Part shown: piece after piece, positions 16,110 to 23,387 of the stretch
Layout: every line of letters starts with the position of its first letter
Position numbering within the stretch: the stretch's first letter is position 1
Assembly (NCBI GenBank): GCA_021796115.1
Contig: JAJYOP010000020.1
Coordinates: forward strand, 1 to 33,980
DNA from: a bacterium
GTDB lineage: Bacteria; Omnitrophota; Gorgyraeia; Duberdicusellales; 4484-171
Length of the DNA stretch: 33,980 nt
Reading direction: 5' to 3'
The notes under the pieces: model-generated
What the model was told of the DNA's origin: nothing
Databases searched by the model: none
Seen by the model: the letters and a program-made list of their open reading frames with translations, nothing else
Program-made: the position numbers and the translations under genes

Positions 16110-16331
16110 ATGTACCATTTTTTGCAAAAAGTAGACAATAAATTAAAAATTAAATTAAATATTGAAGTATATAATAAAAGCCTGTTCGATCAAATCAGAA
16201 AAGAAGACCCCCGACGTATAAAATCCGTCAAAACAAAAAACGGCTATTTTTTTGTAGAATTAAATGTTAAGAAATCCAAAGATTATCTGGATTTTTTAAA
16301 TTACCTAATTTATCTTGAAAGAAGCAGATAA
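16110..16331 (+). CDS. Small orphan protein between HxsD-like and radical SAM genes
   Basis: A 73-aa basic protein, not recognised. It begins six bases after the HxsD-like gene and ends three bases before the radical SAM gene, so it is translationally embedded in the operon. It is Lys-rich and very AT-rich in codon use. The alternation in KIKLNIEVY and GYFFVELNVKK suggests a small beta-containing fold, ending in a helix DYLDFLNYLIYLERS. The end of that helix faintly resembles the FxNELLxY part of HxsD, so it may be a shortened HxsD paralogue or a leader-recognition protein. This is speculation. Confidence 0.6.
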   Translation: MYHFLQKVDNKLKIKLNIEVYNKSLFDQIRKEDPRRIKSVKTKNGYFFVELNVKKSKDYLDFLNYLIYLERSR

Positions 16332-16334
16332 ATC

Positions 16335-17720
16335 ATGCCTTCAATAGAAAAAGATACTTTTGCCGTACTACCCTTTAGCAGGCGTCCCATAAAAGATAAA
16401 TACCTTGTTTCTAATTTTTTAGGCGGATGGGATTTTCTGACTAAAGATGAGCTAGGTAAATTGAATTCTTTTAAAATAGAAACTGATACACCGCTTGCCA
16501 TGCGGCTCAAGGAAAGAAGTTTATTGGCTGATGAAAATAATCTGGAAGGACTTATAGAAAAGTATAGGAATTTAAACAGTAATCTATTTATTGACACATC
16601 GCTGCATATCGCTGTAGTTACTACCAGATGTAATTTATCCTGCAAATATTGTCAGACAAAGACAAAAAAAGCTGATATGGGCATTAAAGTAGCTGAACGG
16701 GTTTTAAAATATCTTTTCGATGTAAAAAACACATTAGTAAGCCTTGAGCTTCAAGGCGGAGAGGCATTGCTAAATTGGGAAACTACCAAGTTTCTTATAA
16801 AAAATAGTCGCAAGGTAAATAACGGGCAAAAGAACTTGAAAATCACAATCGTTACCAACCTTACGTTATTAGATGACGAAAAAGCAAAATTTCTTACCGA
16901 CTATGATGTAGAGATTTGCGTTTCTTTTGACGGGCCAAAATATTTACACGATAAAAATCGAATTTTTTCAAAGAACAAAGGTACCTATGATAGCGTAAGC
17001 AAGAACATCGAAAAACTTAATCAGAATTTCAAAAGAAATGTATGTTTATTGCCGACAATTACTAAGCATTCTTTAAAATATTCTAAGGAAATAATTGATG
17101 AATACATAAGGAGAGGTCAGGAAAGCATCGCTCTTCGCCCGGTTAATAAAATAGGCAATGCTTGTGTAAATTGGGACGTTCTCGGCTATTCCGCTGACGA
17201 ATTTATTGCTTTTTATAAAAAAGCAATGGATTATATTTTAGAGTTGAACAAAAAAGGCATTTTTGTAAGGGAAAGAATGGCTAATGTAATTTTGCAAAAG
17301 ATTCTTTCTGCTAAAGATCCGCGCTATGCAGATATGATGAATCCTTGCGGCGCTGGCAGGGCACAGATTGTCTATATGCCGAATGGTGACTGTTTTCCGT
17401 GTGATGAAGCAAGAATGCTTGGCGGGGAAGAATTTCTGTTGGGCAATGTTCTTAGGGATGATTATGAAAAATTGGTAAGTAATGAGAGCCTTTTGCATCT
17501 TCTGGAGATGTCGGTCGTAAATCTCTGGGATGGAAATTCCGCATTTTTTCCCTGGACAGGAACCTGCCCTGTGCTAAACTATTCTCAAGAGAATAATTTC
17601 GTGCCCAAGATACATTGTTCTTTTATGCATAAAATATACAACTTCCAGTTTGACTATTTATTTGAAAAAATTCTGGAAAGTAAAGAGAATCTTGAAATAT
17701 TTAAGCACTGGATAAATTAA
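16335..17720 (+). CDS. HxsB-like radical SAM/SPASM peptide maturase
   Basis: Predicted radical SAM enzyme that modifies a ribosomal peptide. At 461 aa it matches the length and layout of HxsB, a maturase of His-Xaa-Ser systems. An N-terminal region (about 1-85) has the LPFSRRP and LVSNFLGGWDFLTKDEL features of the family. The radical SAM motif CNLSCKYC (C99, C103, C106) is preceded by TSLHIAVVTTR. GGEALLNWE (141-149) and VSFDGPKYLHDKNR follow. The C-terminal SPASM-like part has CGAGRAQIVYMPNGDCFPC (C338, C353, C356) plus C411 and C428 for auxiliary Fe-S clusters. Canonical HXS loci have a second radical SAM protein (HxsC); none is seen here. The putative substrate gene follows after 12 bases. 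Confidence 0.85.
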   Translation: MPSIEKDTFAVLPFSRRPIKDKYLVSNFLGGWDFLTKDELGKLNSFKIETDTPLAMRLKERSLLADENNLEGLIEKYRNLNSNLFIDTSLHIAVVTTRCNLSCKYCQTKTKKADMGIKVAERVLKYLFDVKNTLVSLELQGGEALLNWETTKFLIKNSRKVNNGQKNLKITIVTNLTLLDDEKAKFLTDYDVEICVSFDGPKYLHDKNRIFSKNKGTYDSVSKNIEKLNQNFKRNVCLLPTITKHSLKYSKEIIDEYIRRGQESIALRPVNKIGNACVNWDVLGYSADEFIAFYKKAMDYILELNKKGIFVRERMANVILQKILSAKDPRYADMMNPCGAGRAQIVYMPNGDCFPCDEARMLGGEEFLLGNVLRDDYEKLVSNESLLHLLEMSVVNLWDGNSAFFPWTGTCPVLNYSQENNFVPKIHCSFMHKIYNFQFDYLFEKILESKENLEIFKHWIN

Positions 17721-17732
17721 TAGGAGGAATGA

Positions 17733-18134
17733 ATGAATAAAAAAATATTACGCAAGAAATTTAAAAAAACCATAAAAAGTTTTATTAAGGATGAAGACGG
17801 TTTTGTCAATAAAGACCAAATTTTAAAAATTGGTTTAGGAACAATTGGGTGCTTAAGTATGCTAAGTTCATTGTCTAACGTTTATGCCGGGACAATAACC
17901 GCTAATCCTTGTAGTGCAACAGTTCATGCTAATTTTGATAATACCGCGCATCAGAATGGATTAGATTGTACTGCGGTTGGAACCTGTTACAGGTGTGTTA
18001 TGCATAATAACGCTAGCGCCACTACCCACGTTGATCATTCTGCCGTAACAAATATAAAAGTTTCCGGTGTAGGAACGCTTTCCGGCAAAGGCAGCGCTGA
18101 CCTGAATATTCATTGCCCTCCAAGCTATAGATAG
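17733..18134 (+). CDS. Putative RiPP precursor, secreted Cys/His-rich peptide
   Basis: A 133-aa protein directly downstream of the radical SAM gene, with an excellent ribosome binding site (AGGAGG). It has three parts. Residues 1-30 are a very basic leader ending KSFIKDEDGFVNKDQ. Residues 30-53 are a hydrophobic segment ending VYAG. Residues 54-133 are a Cys/His-rich core with C60, C79, C85, C88, C128 and H65, H73, H91, H99, H102, H127. There is no His-Xaa-Ser triplet, but there are three His-Xaa-Asn triplets (HAN, HQN, HNN). The KDEDG-F context followed by a hydrophobic stretch resembles Flp-type prepilin leaders, while VYA-G would suit signal peptidase I. The position and composition suggest a maturase substrate; this is inference. 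Confidence 0.7.
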   Translation: MNKKILRKKFKKTIKSFIKDEDGFVNKDQILKIGLGTIGCLSMLSSLSNVYAGTITANPCSATVHANFDNTAHQNGLDCTAVGTCYRCVMHNNASATTHVDHSAVTNIKVSGVGTLSGKGSADLNIHCPPSYR

Positions 18135-18143
18135 TTGCTATAA

Positions 18144-19001
18144 TTATTTGATTGCTAACGGAAGCTTTATTACCCACCAGAGAAAATCTGTATTTGTCAG
18201 GAGCGCACCCAAGAAAACAAAAGGCGAGAAGGAGATACGCATTGGCTTTTGCTCTTTTAGATAAACAATGTTTGTCAGGATATAAAAGATAATCGAGTAA
18301 ACAAGCATATACCTTAAATAGCTGAAAAAATTATCAACAGAGAATGAGTATGGCATCACGATATATCTTAAAGCTAAGCCGGCTATCATTATAAAAACAA
18401 TCAAGAATTTGCTTATTCTGCCAAGGCACTTGGAAATCAGTAAATACCCGCCAAAAAGAAGTATAAAATTTAAAAAGATATTGTTTTGAAGAGGCAAAAA
18501 AGCCATTATCGGTTGTATTACCCAGGATACGCAGAAAGTAATAAAGAAAATTTGGCCGAAAAACAAAATAACTTTTTTAATCGCGGCTTTCTTGAAAACC
18601 ATAGTTTTGTTATGTATAATACCGTATATTGATAAGGGCAAAAGAAACAGGAAGCTAAGCAAAAATGTATTGATAAATAAGGTAAAACAGGAAAGTGGCA
18701 AAATAGCCGAATAACCATTTGCCGGCAAAAGCAAAGAATAGGTAGCAAACAACTTAGCGTCTCCCGGTTTCCATAATCCAGAAAGATAAAAAAGAAAACC
18801 GATGACTAAACCTGCGATTGGATTCAAGATGAGGTGGATGGACATTTTTAAATTGCCCGATAAAAATAAAATAAAGTATAATAATAGAGCTAACGAACCG
18901 ATAAATAAAAGATGGGCGTTTTTTATCTTGCGTTGGCAAATATCCGTATAGATAGTTAGAATTCCCGTAAGAACGATTAAACCGTAAAAATAGATACTCA
19001 T
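18144..19001 (-). CDS. Prepilin peptidase-like (A24 family) membrane protein
   Basis: Polytopic membrane protein with about eight to nine hydrophobic segments. Two aspartates sit in A24-like contexts: YTDICQRKIKN (compare D-x-x-x-R-x-I-P-N) and KPGDAKLFA (compare G-x-G-D-x-K-L). These are the two catalytic Asp of prepilin peptidases, so peptidase activity is plausible. It lacks the N-terminal Cys-rich methyltransferase domain of PilD; the C-terminal half (about residues 120-300) is additional membrane segments of unknown role. The ORF track starts at a TTG (19049); I prefer the ATG at 19001, with another ATG at 19031. A TATAAT lies just upstream of 19001. It converges with the putative precursor gene (9-base gap), so it may process that peptide, but no data show this. 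Confidence 0.7.
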   Translation of the reverse strand: MSIYFYGLIVLTGILTIYTDICQRKIKNAHLLFIGSLALLLYFILFLSGNLKMSIHLILNPIAGLVIGFLFYLSGLWKPGDAKLFATYSLLLPANGYSAILPLSCFTLFINTFLLSFLFLLPLSIYGIIHNKTMVFKKAAIKKVILFFGQIFFITFCVSWVIQPIMAFLPLQNNIFLNFILLFGGYLLISKCLGRISKFLIVFIMIAGLALRYIVMPYSFSVDNFFSYLRYMLVYSIIFYILTNIVYLKEQKPMRISFSPFVFLGALLTNTDFLWWVIKLPLAIK

Positions 19002-19054
19002 ATATTTTGCAATATTATAACATACCTTCATAATATTAAAAACTGACAAACTAA

Positions 19055-20062
19055 ATGAGTAGTTTATCTGATTTCAAAGTTAACGCGTGCCAGGAGGCTG
19101 ATTTAATCCGGGTAATTGATTTTTTCAAAAAGATGCAAAACAGCACTCTTTATTTCCTGCCGGAAGAAAAAAACGATATCGTAAAGAAGTATAGAAAATA
19201 TAAAGATGGTTCGGAAGGCTTAAGCCTATTTTTGCTTAAGGATAAAAATAAAAATATCATCGGTTGCAGCGGTTATGTGCCGTTTAAGGGGATTTTGTGC
19301 GGACAGGCAATTGATGGTTTTATCGGTTCGGATGCGATAATAGATGCAAACGAAAGAAAGCAGTTTCCATTACTTGCGATGCTCCTTGCTCATTGCTATG
19401 AAAATTTAGTCCGTAAAGAAAAACTTTTTCCTTTAGTCTGCCCGGCGAACAAAGAAGTGTCAAAATCTTTTGAGAGCGTTCAGTGGCAAGATTTTTGCCG
19501 TATTTGGCGGCTCACCAGCGATTTTGCGGTTAAAATGATACCAAAACTGGTTTTTTCAGGTATCGAATTCAAGCAGATTAAACATTTTGATAAAGATTTT
19601 AAATCTTTTTTTGAAAAGATTAAAGAGGAACACCATTTTTTATTAAATACGGATATAAGTTTTCTAAACTGGAAATATTTTTCTGACTCATCTGCCAAAA
19701 ATGTGGTTTTGGCCGCATTCAAGAAGAAAAAAATTTCAGGTTATATAATAGCTGAAAAGAGATACGGCGATATACATATTATCGATATAACTGTAGATTT
19801 AAAATACCCAAGTACGATATTATATTTATTATTTAAATCTTTAGATTATTTTGAAATAAAAGAATTAACTCCGATAGTCTGCTGCCTTAGCCATAAATCC
19901 TATATTGATATTCTGATGCGTGCGGGATTCATACAGAATTGGCGTATAGATTGTTTATTCTTTAAAGTGGGCCTTTTGTTTAGTAAAATAAAGTCCGGTA
20001 ATTTTTATTCATCAAATAAAGATTTATATCATTTCAATGGTTTCGCCCAGCATTTATATTAA
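19055..20062 (+). CDS. GNAT-like acyltransferase family protein
   Basis: A 335-aa cytoplasmic protein, probably of the GNAT acyltransferase superfamily. The N-terminal half (VNACQEADLIRVIDFF, then GFIGSDAIIDANERKQFPLLAMLLAHCYENLV) resembles the acyl-CoA-binding motif A region, although the usual Q/RxxGxG/A loop is degenerate (ERKQFPL). The C-terminal half (FLNWKYFSDS, then FKKKKISGYIIAEKRYGDIHIIDITVD, ending LMRAGF) looks like a second GNAT-like unit. It is encoded divergently from the A24 gene and 14 bases upstream of the ketosynthase-like gene, so it probably belongs with the KS/ACP module, perhaps as an acyltransferase. The substrate is unknown. Confidence 0.6.
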   Translation: MSSLSDFKVNACQEADLIRVIDFFKKMQNSTLYFLPEEKNDIVKKYRKYKDGSEGLSLFLLKDKNKNIIGCSGYVPFKGILCGQAIDGFIGSDAIIDANERKQFPLLAMLLAHCYENLVRKEKLFPLVCPANKEVSKSFESVQWQDFCRIWRLTSDFAVKMIPKLVFSGIEFKQIKHFDKDFKSFFEKIKEEHHFLLNTDISFLNWKYFSDSSAKNVVLAAFKKKKISGYIIAEKRYGDIHIIDITVDLKYPSTILYLLFKSLDYFEIKELTPIVCCLSHKSYIDILMRAGFIQNWRIDCLFFKVGLLFSKIKSGNFYSSNKDLYHFNGFAQHLY

Positions 20063-20076
20063 CCTAAAATAATCTT

Positions 20077-20973
20077 ATGAACTTTTCTATAACCGGCATA
20101 GACATTGTAAACAGAAAAAATAATTTTAGTATAGACGATATTCCCGGCTCTATAAAAACGGCCTTCCGTGACAGCGATACAAAAATAGACAATAAAAATT
20201 GCCGCACAGTAGGGATTTTTATCGGCACTACCTTCCATAATTCCGATACCAGAAGAGATAATACCGATAATTACCGTAAAGGCGGAGTAAGAATAGTAAA
20301 CCCTGCGGATTTTCCAAGATGCCTTATCTCTTATCTGGGAGGTCATTTATCCGGCACTTTTAACTTAAAAGGTGCAAACAGCACTATGTCTTCGGGTATT
20401 TCTTCTGGATTTGATGCGCTTATTCAAGCGGCATATTTTGTGGAACAAACAAAGAGAAATAAAGCTTTAGTCGTAGAATTGGAAGAAAAAGTATCGGAGG
20501 ATTTAAAATGTGTTTTAGGCGGCAGTGCCTGCCTTGTAATAGAGAATAAGGCTGGAACCGCAAAAAAGGATAATAATATTTATGGAGATATTTTGGCGAT
20601 AGAGTCATTTTTTGAACGAGAGGGAAAAAACAGCAGCCTCGCAAAAGCAATAGGGAAGGTCCTGGAAAAAAGCAGATTAAACTTGAGAGACATAGATTAC
20701 ATTTTTATTCCGGAAAAACCAAAGACAGCACCTTATAGTCCGGAAGAGAATACATTAAAAGAATTTTCTAATCTTTCAAATATCGAGCCTCCCTACCGTC
20801 TTTTTAAAATAGCCGGGCACAACAAAGGGTTGTTTATGATTGCCAATATTTTGAAAAATATGGATTTTGCTGCTTATCCAGAGAAAAAACCGATTATTTC
20901 ACTTTTTCTTTCCTTAGGCAAAGATAGTAACAGCAGTTCCGCAGTCATCAAAATATACAGAGGGGGTAGATAG
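20077..20973 (+). CDS. Catalytically degenerate ketosynthase-like protein (CLF-like)
   Basis: A 298-aa protein with a reduced thiolase/ketosynthase fold. The usual nucleophile motif (ACSTG-like) is replaced by STMSSGISSGFDALIQAA, with Ser at the Cys position. The first catalytic His (NAHGT) aligns with IPEKPKT and is missing. A second-His equivalent remains in KIAGHNKGLF. It is about 100 residues shorter than normal ketosynthases. This pattern is like chain length factor (KS-beta) subunits, which pair with an active KS-alpha. The active ketosynthase two genes downstream could be its partner. It has no ribosome binding site and sits in a tight + strand operon. Confidence 0.75.
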   Translation: MNFSITGIDIVNRKNNFSIDDIPGSIKTAFRDSDTKIDNKNCRTVGIFIGTTFHNSDTRRDNTDNYRKGGVRIVNPADFPRCLISYLGGHLSGTFNLKGANSTMSSGISSGFDALIQAAYFVEQTKRNKALVVELEEKVSEDLKCVLGGSACLVIENKAGTAKKDNNIYGDILAIESFFEREGKNSSLAKAIGKVLEKSRLNLRDIDYIFIPEKPKTAPYSPEENTLKEFSNLSNIEPPYRLFKIAGHNKGLFMIANILKNMDFAAYPEKKPIISLFLSLGKDSNSSSAVIKIYRGGR

Positions 20974-20977
20974 GCTT

Positions 20978-21292
20978 ATGAATAAAGAATCCGGCGACAA
21001 AAAAAGCAAAACAAAACTTCCGTCAAAAAGTAAACTTAAAAGCAAAAGCGAAGAGAAGATAAAAAAAGAAATTGTAGAAATAATAAGTAATTTAGGAAAA
21101 ATTCCCAAAGAGAGGATAGATTTGAAAGAGCACTTTACCTCGGCAGGGCTCGATTCTTTTACGATAATCGAGATAATTTTTGCCATCGAAAATAAGTTTG
21201 AAATTGATATTCCTCAGGATAGCCTGGCAAATATTCAGAATGTCGGCCAGCTTATCGAACTCACAAAACAATTAATAGAAAAACGTGGCTGA
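20978..21292 (+). CDS. Acyl carrier protein
   Basis: A 104-aa carrier protein. The phosphopantetheine attachment site is S60 in SAGLDSFTIIE, with helix III in FEIDIPQDSLANIQNVGQLIEL. An unusual N-terminal tail of about 28 residues is made almost only of Lys, Ser and Glu, unlike FAS-type AcpP (about 78 aa). It starts four bases after the ketosynthase-like gene and overlaps the downstream ketosynthase by 8 bases, so it very probably serves that module rather than general fatty acid synthesis. Confidence 0.92.
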   Translation: MNKESGDKKSKTKLPSKSKLKSKSEEKIKKEIVEIISNLGKIPKERIDLKEHFTSAGLDSFTIIEIIFAIENKFEIDIPQDSLANIQNVGQLIELTKQLIEKRG

Positions 21293-22442
21293 AAGAGTTG
21301 TTATCACAGGTTTGGGTTTGGTGACATCGCTCGGCAGTAGCCTTGAGGAATTTTGGCCTAATTTAACGAATGGTAAATCAGGTATAAGCAAAATTTCAGC
21401 GTTCGATACCTCACACTTAGAACGCCATTACGGCGGCGAAATAAAAAATTTTAGCTTTAAACTTCCTGATAATAAAATTTCCGGATATTTGCCCAGATCG
21501 CATCAATTCGCCATCACTGCTTCCAGAAGCGCTTTTAAAGACGCTGCAATAATCAATTCTAAAGAAGCGGGATTAGCTCATGGCACCATAGTATCGGGGC
21601 TGGAGTTTTTAGAGAATAAAAGAAAAAAATTCCCAGAATACCCTGTGTACATGGCTACGGCAAATATTTGTAAAGCGCTTGGGCTAGAGGGAAGTGCTTT
21701 TACTCTATCGGGTGCATGTGCAGCAGGTAATTATGCAATAAGCCTTGCGTATGAAAGAATCAAAAATAGCCAGGAGACTATTATGTTGGCTGGAGCAACG
21801 GATTATTTTTCTTTAGGTACCTTCATCGGCCTTTATCGCGTTTTTTCGCTCGCGCCTTTAAAATGCCAGCCTTTTGATAAAAATCGAAAAGGCCTTATAC
21901 CTGCTGAAGGTTCCGGTATGCTTGTGTTAGAAAGTCTTTCTTCCGCCAAAAAAAGAAACGCACATATTTATGCAGAAATTTTAGGTTATGGCTTAAGTGC
22001 TGACGCATATCACCCGCTCATACCTTTGCAGGAGGGAGTTTTTAATTGTATGGAGAGAGCTCTCAGGGTTACAGGATTATCGCCAGGCGACATAGATTAT
22101 ATTAACGCCCACGGAACAGGTACGGTGCCTAACGATAAAACCGAATGCGCAGCGATAAAAAAAATATTCGGTAAAAAGCGCGCTAAAACTATACCTGTAA
22201 GTTCAATTAAATCAATGCTGGGCCACAGTATGGGTGCAGCTTCTTCCATTGAGGCCATTTCCTGCTGCCTTACTTTAAAGACCGGGGTTATTCCGCCCAC
22301 AATTAATTACGAAACTCCCGATCCGGAATGTAATATCGATTGTGTTCCAAACAAAGCCAGGCGTCAAAAAGTTAAAATTATATTGAATAATTCTTTTGGT
22401 TTTGGCGGTATGAACTGTTCTTTAGTTTTATCGGCATACTAA
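21285..22442 (+). CDS. Beta-ketoacyl-ACP synthase (KAS II/FabF type)
   Basis: Condensing enzyme that extends an acyl chain with malonyl-ACP. At 385 aa it is slightly shorter than FabF (about 410). The catalytic triad is complete: C145 in SGACAAG, H276 in NAHGTGT and H314 in MLGHSMGAA, with K309 in SIKS. The C-terminal FGFGGMNCSLVL is typical. It starts at a GTG inside the end of the ACP gene (8-base overlap). The neighbours (ACP and CLF-like protein) suggest a dedicated minimal type II polyketide or special fatty acid system, not the housekeeping fab cluster: no fabD, fabG, fabH or fabZ is present. Confidence 0.93.
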   Translation: MAERVVITGLGLVTSLGSSLEEFWPNLTNGKSGISKISAFDTSHLERHYGGEIKNFSFKLPDNKISGYLPRSHQFAITASRSAFKDAAIINSKEAGLAHGTIVSGLEFLENKRKKFPEYPVYMATANICKALGLEGSAFTLSGACAAGNYAISLAYERIKNSQETIMLAGATDYFSLGTFIGLYRVFSLAPLKCQPFDKNRKGLIPAEGSGMLVLESLSSAKKRNAHIYAEILGYGLSADAYHPLIPLQEGVFNCMERALRVTGLSPGDIDYINAHGTGTVPNDKTECAAIKKIFGKKRAKTIPVSSIKSMLGHSMGAASSIEAISCCLTLKTGVIPPTINYETPDPECNIDCVPNKARRQKVKIILNNSFGFGGMNCSLVLSAY

Positions 22443-22494
22443 ATTTGAGATGTTTTAAACCGAAAGCCCGAATCGTTTTTATGTATAACATTTG

Positions 22495-22523
22495 TTGACG
22501 TATTACTTTTTTGCTGATAAAAT
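22495..22523 (+). promoter_or_regulatory. Sigma70-type promoter of the TIGR04073-like gene
   Basis: TTGACG (22495-22500), 17 bases, then TAAAAT (22518-22523). It lies about 40 bases before the ATG, which has a GGGAGGTGG ribosome binding site. Confidence 0.7.
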
Positions 22524-22564
22524 AAACCATTATTTAATTAGGACTTATTAAAGGGAGGTGGCTA

Positions 22565-23224
22565 ATGAGGAAATTGTCGGTTCTCTTAATCCTTTCCTGC
22601 TTAGTTTTTTCCTTTTCAGCTTACGCAGAAGACAGTTATGTAATAAAGTCGGTGGATAAGGCAAAACAAGGCTTTACAAATATCCTTACTGGATGGCTTG
22701 AAGTGCCTTATCAAGTTGTTAAGGGCTATAAAGGTGGTTGGGGAGAAAAAGAAAAGAACAAAGCGCTCGGAGGATTCTTTGGTATCTTTAGAGGAATTTT
22801 CCATAGCGTAGGCCGCACAGCATCTGGCGTCTATGAAGTTGCCACCTTTCCCTTGCCAAACCCTAAAAATAACGAAGGCATAGGGATACCTTTGGATAGC
22901 AAAAATGTGTGGGAAGAGGGTACCCAATATTCCATTCTCAATAATGGCAGCCAACCAATTGGCCGAAAGCTGCAAAATGGCGTAATCAATGCAGTTTTCG
23001 GTATCTTTGATTTTCCCGGGCAAATCGGAAAAGGATTCAGTCAGGATAAACCTGTAAAAGGTATCGCAAAGGCAATAGTATTTCCTCTTGGCAGGATTGC
23101 CTTCGGCGTTTATGAAACCGTAACCTTCTTCCTTCCTGGAGATGTTGATAATTACGGTTATCCTTTGTCGGAAAAGTATCCTTGGGATAGTTTTGACAAG
23201 AAAAACTGGGATAACGGGTTATAA
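22565..23224 (+). CDS. Secreted TIGR04073-like (exosortase system-associated) protein
   Basis: A 219-aa exported protein with a signal peptide ending SAYA (about 1-21). Two related units are visible. The first (about 33-98) runs KAKQGFTNILTGWLEVPYQ to GRTASGVYEVATFPLP; the second (about 134-195) runs KLQNGVINAVFGIFDFPGQ to GRIAFGVYETVTFFLPG. Each has the N-x-x-x-G-x-x-x-x-P and G-V-Y-E-x-x-T-F features that I associate with TIGR04073, a family named from exosortase-containing genomes. No PEP-CTERM-like tail is seen. The function is unknown. It has its own promoter and is followed by a repeat spacer, so it is probably monocistronic. Confidence 0.75.
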   Translation: MRKLSVLLILSCLVFSFSAYAEDSYVIKSVDKAKQGFTNILTGWLEVPYQVVKGYKGGWGEKEKNKALGGFFGIFRGIFHSVGRTASGVYEVATFPLPNPKNNEGIGIPLDSKNVWEEGTQYSILNNGSQPIGRKLQNGVINAVFGIFDFPGQIGKGFSQDKPVKGIAKAIVFPLGRIAFGVYETVTFFLPGDVDNYGYPLSEKYPWDSFDKKNWDNGL

Positions 23225-23292
23225 TATAAAAATTCCCTGAATCATTTTACGGTTGCGGTTGCGCTACCCATATCGGTTATGTATCGCGTCGC

Positions 23293-23324
23293 ACGTAACA
23301 GGTATCGCGTGATACCTGTTACGT
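23293..23324. repeat. 32-bp palindromic element, copy B (perfect)
   Basis: A perfect 14-bp inverted repeat: ACGTAACAGGTATC (23293-23306), loop GCGT, then GATACCTGTTACGT (23311-23324). The right half with its loop (18 bases) recurs exactly at 27799-27816, and an imperfect full copy is at 3812-3843. The same spacer carries GCGCTAAGTGCAACC at 23340-23354, the reverse complement of 5493-5507. Nothing else is seen in 23225-23387. Confidence 0.85.
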
Positions 23325-23387
23325 AAATCCTAACAAGTTGCGCTAAGTGCAACCAAATAACACCCAGCCTTACCACCCTCATTTTAA

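Noticed and set aside
17733-18134. Classification of the peptide as a canonical HxsA
   Set aside because: It contains no His-Xaa-Ser triplets, the defining feature of HxsA, so only a substrate role by context is proposed.
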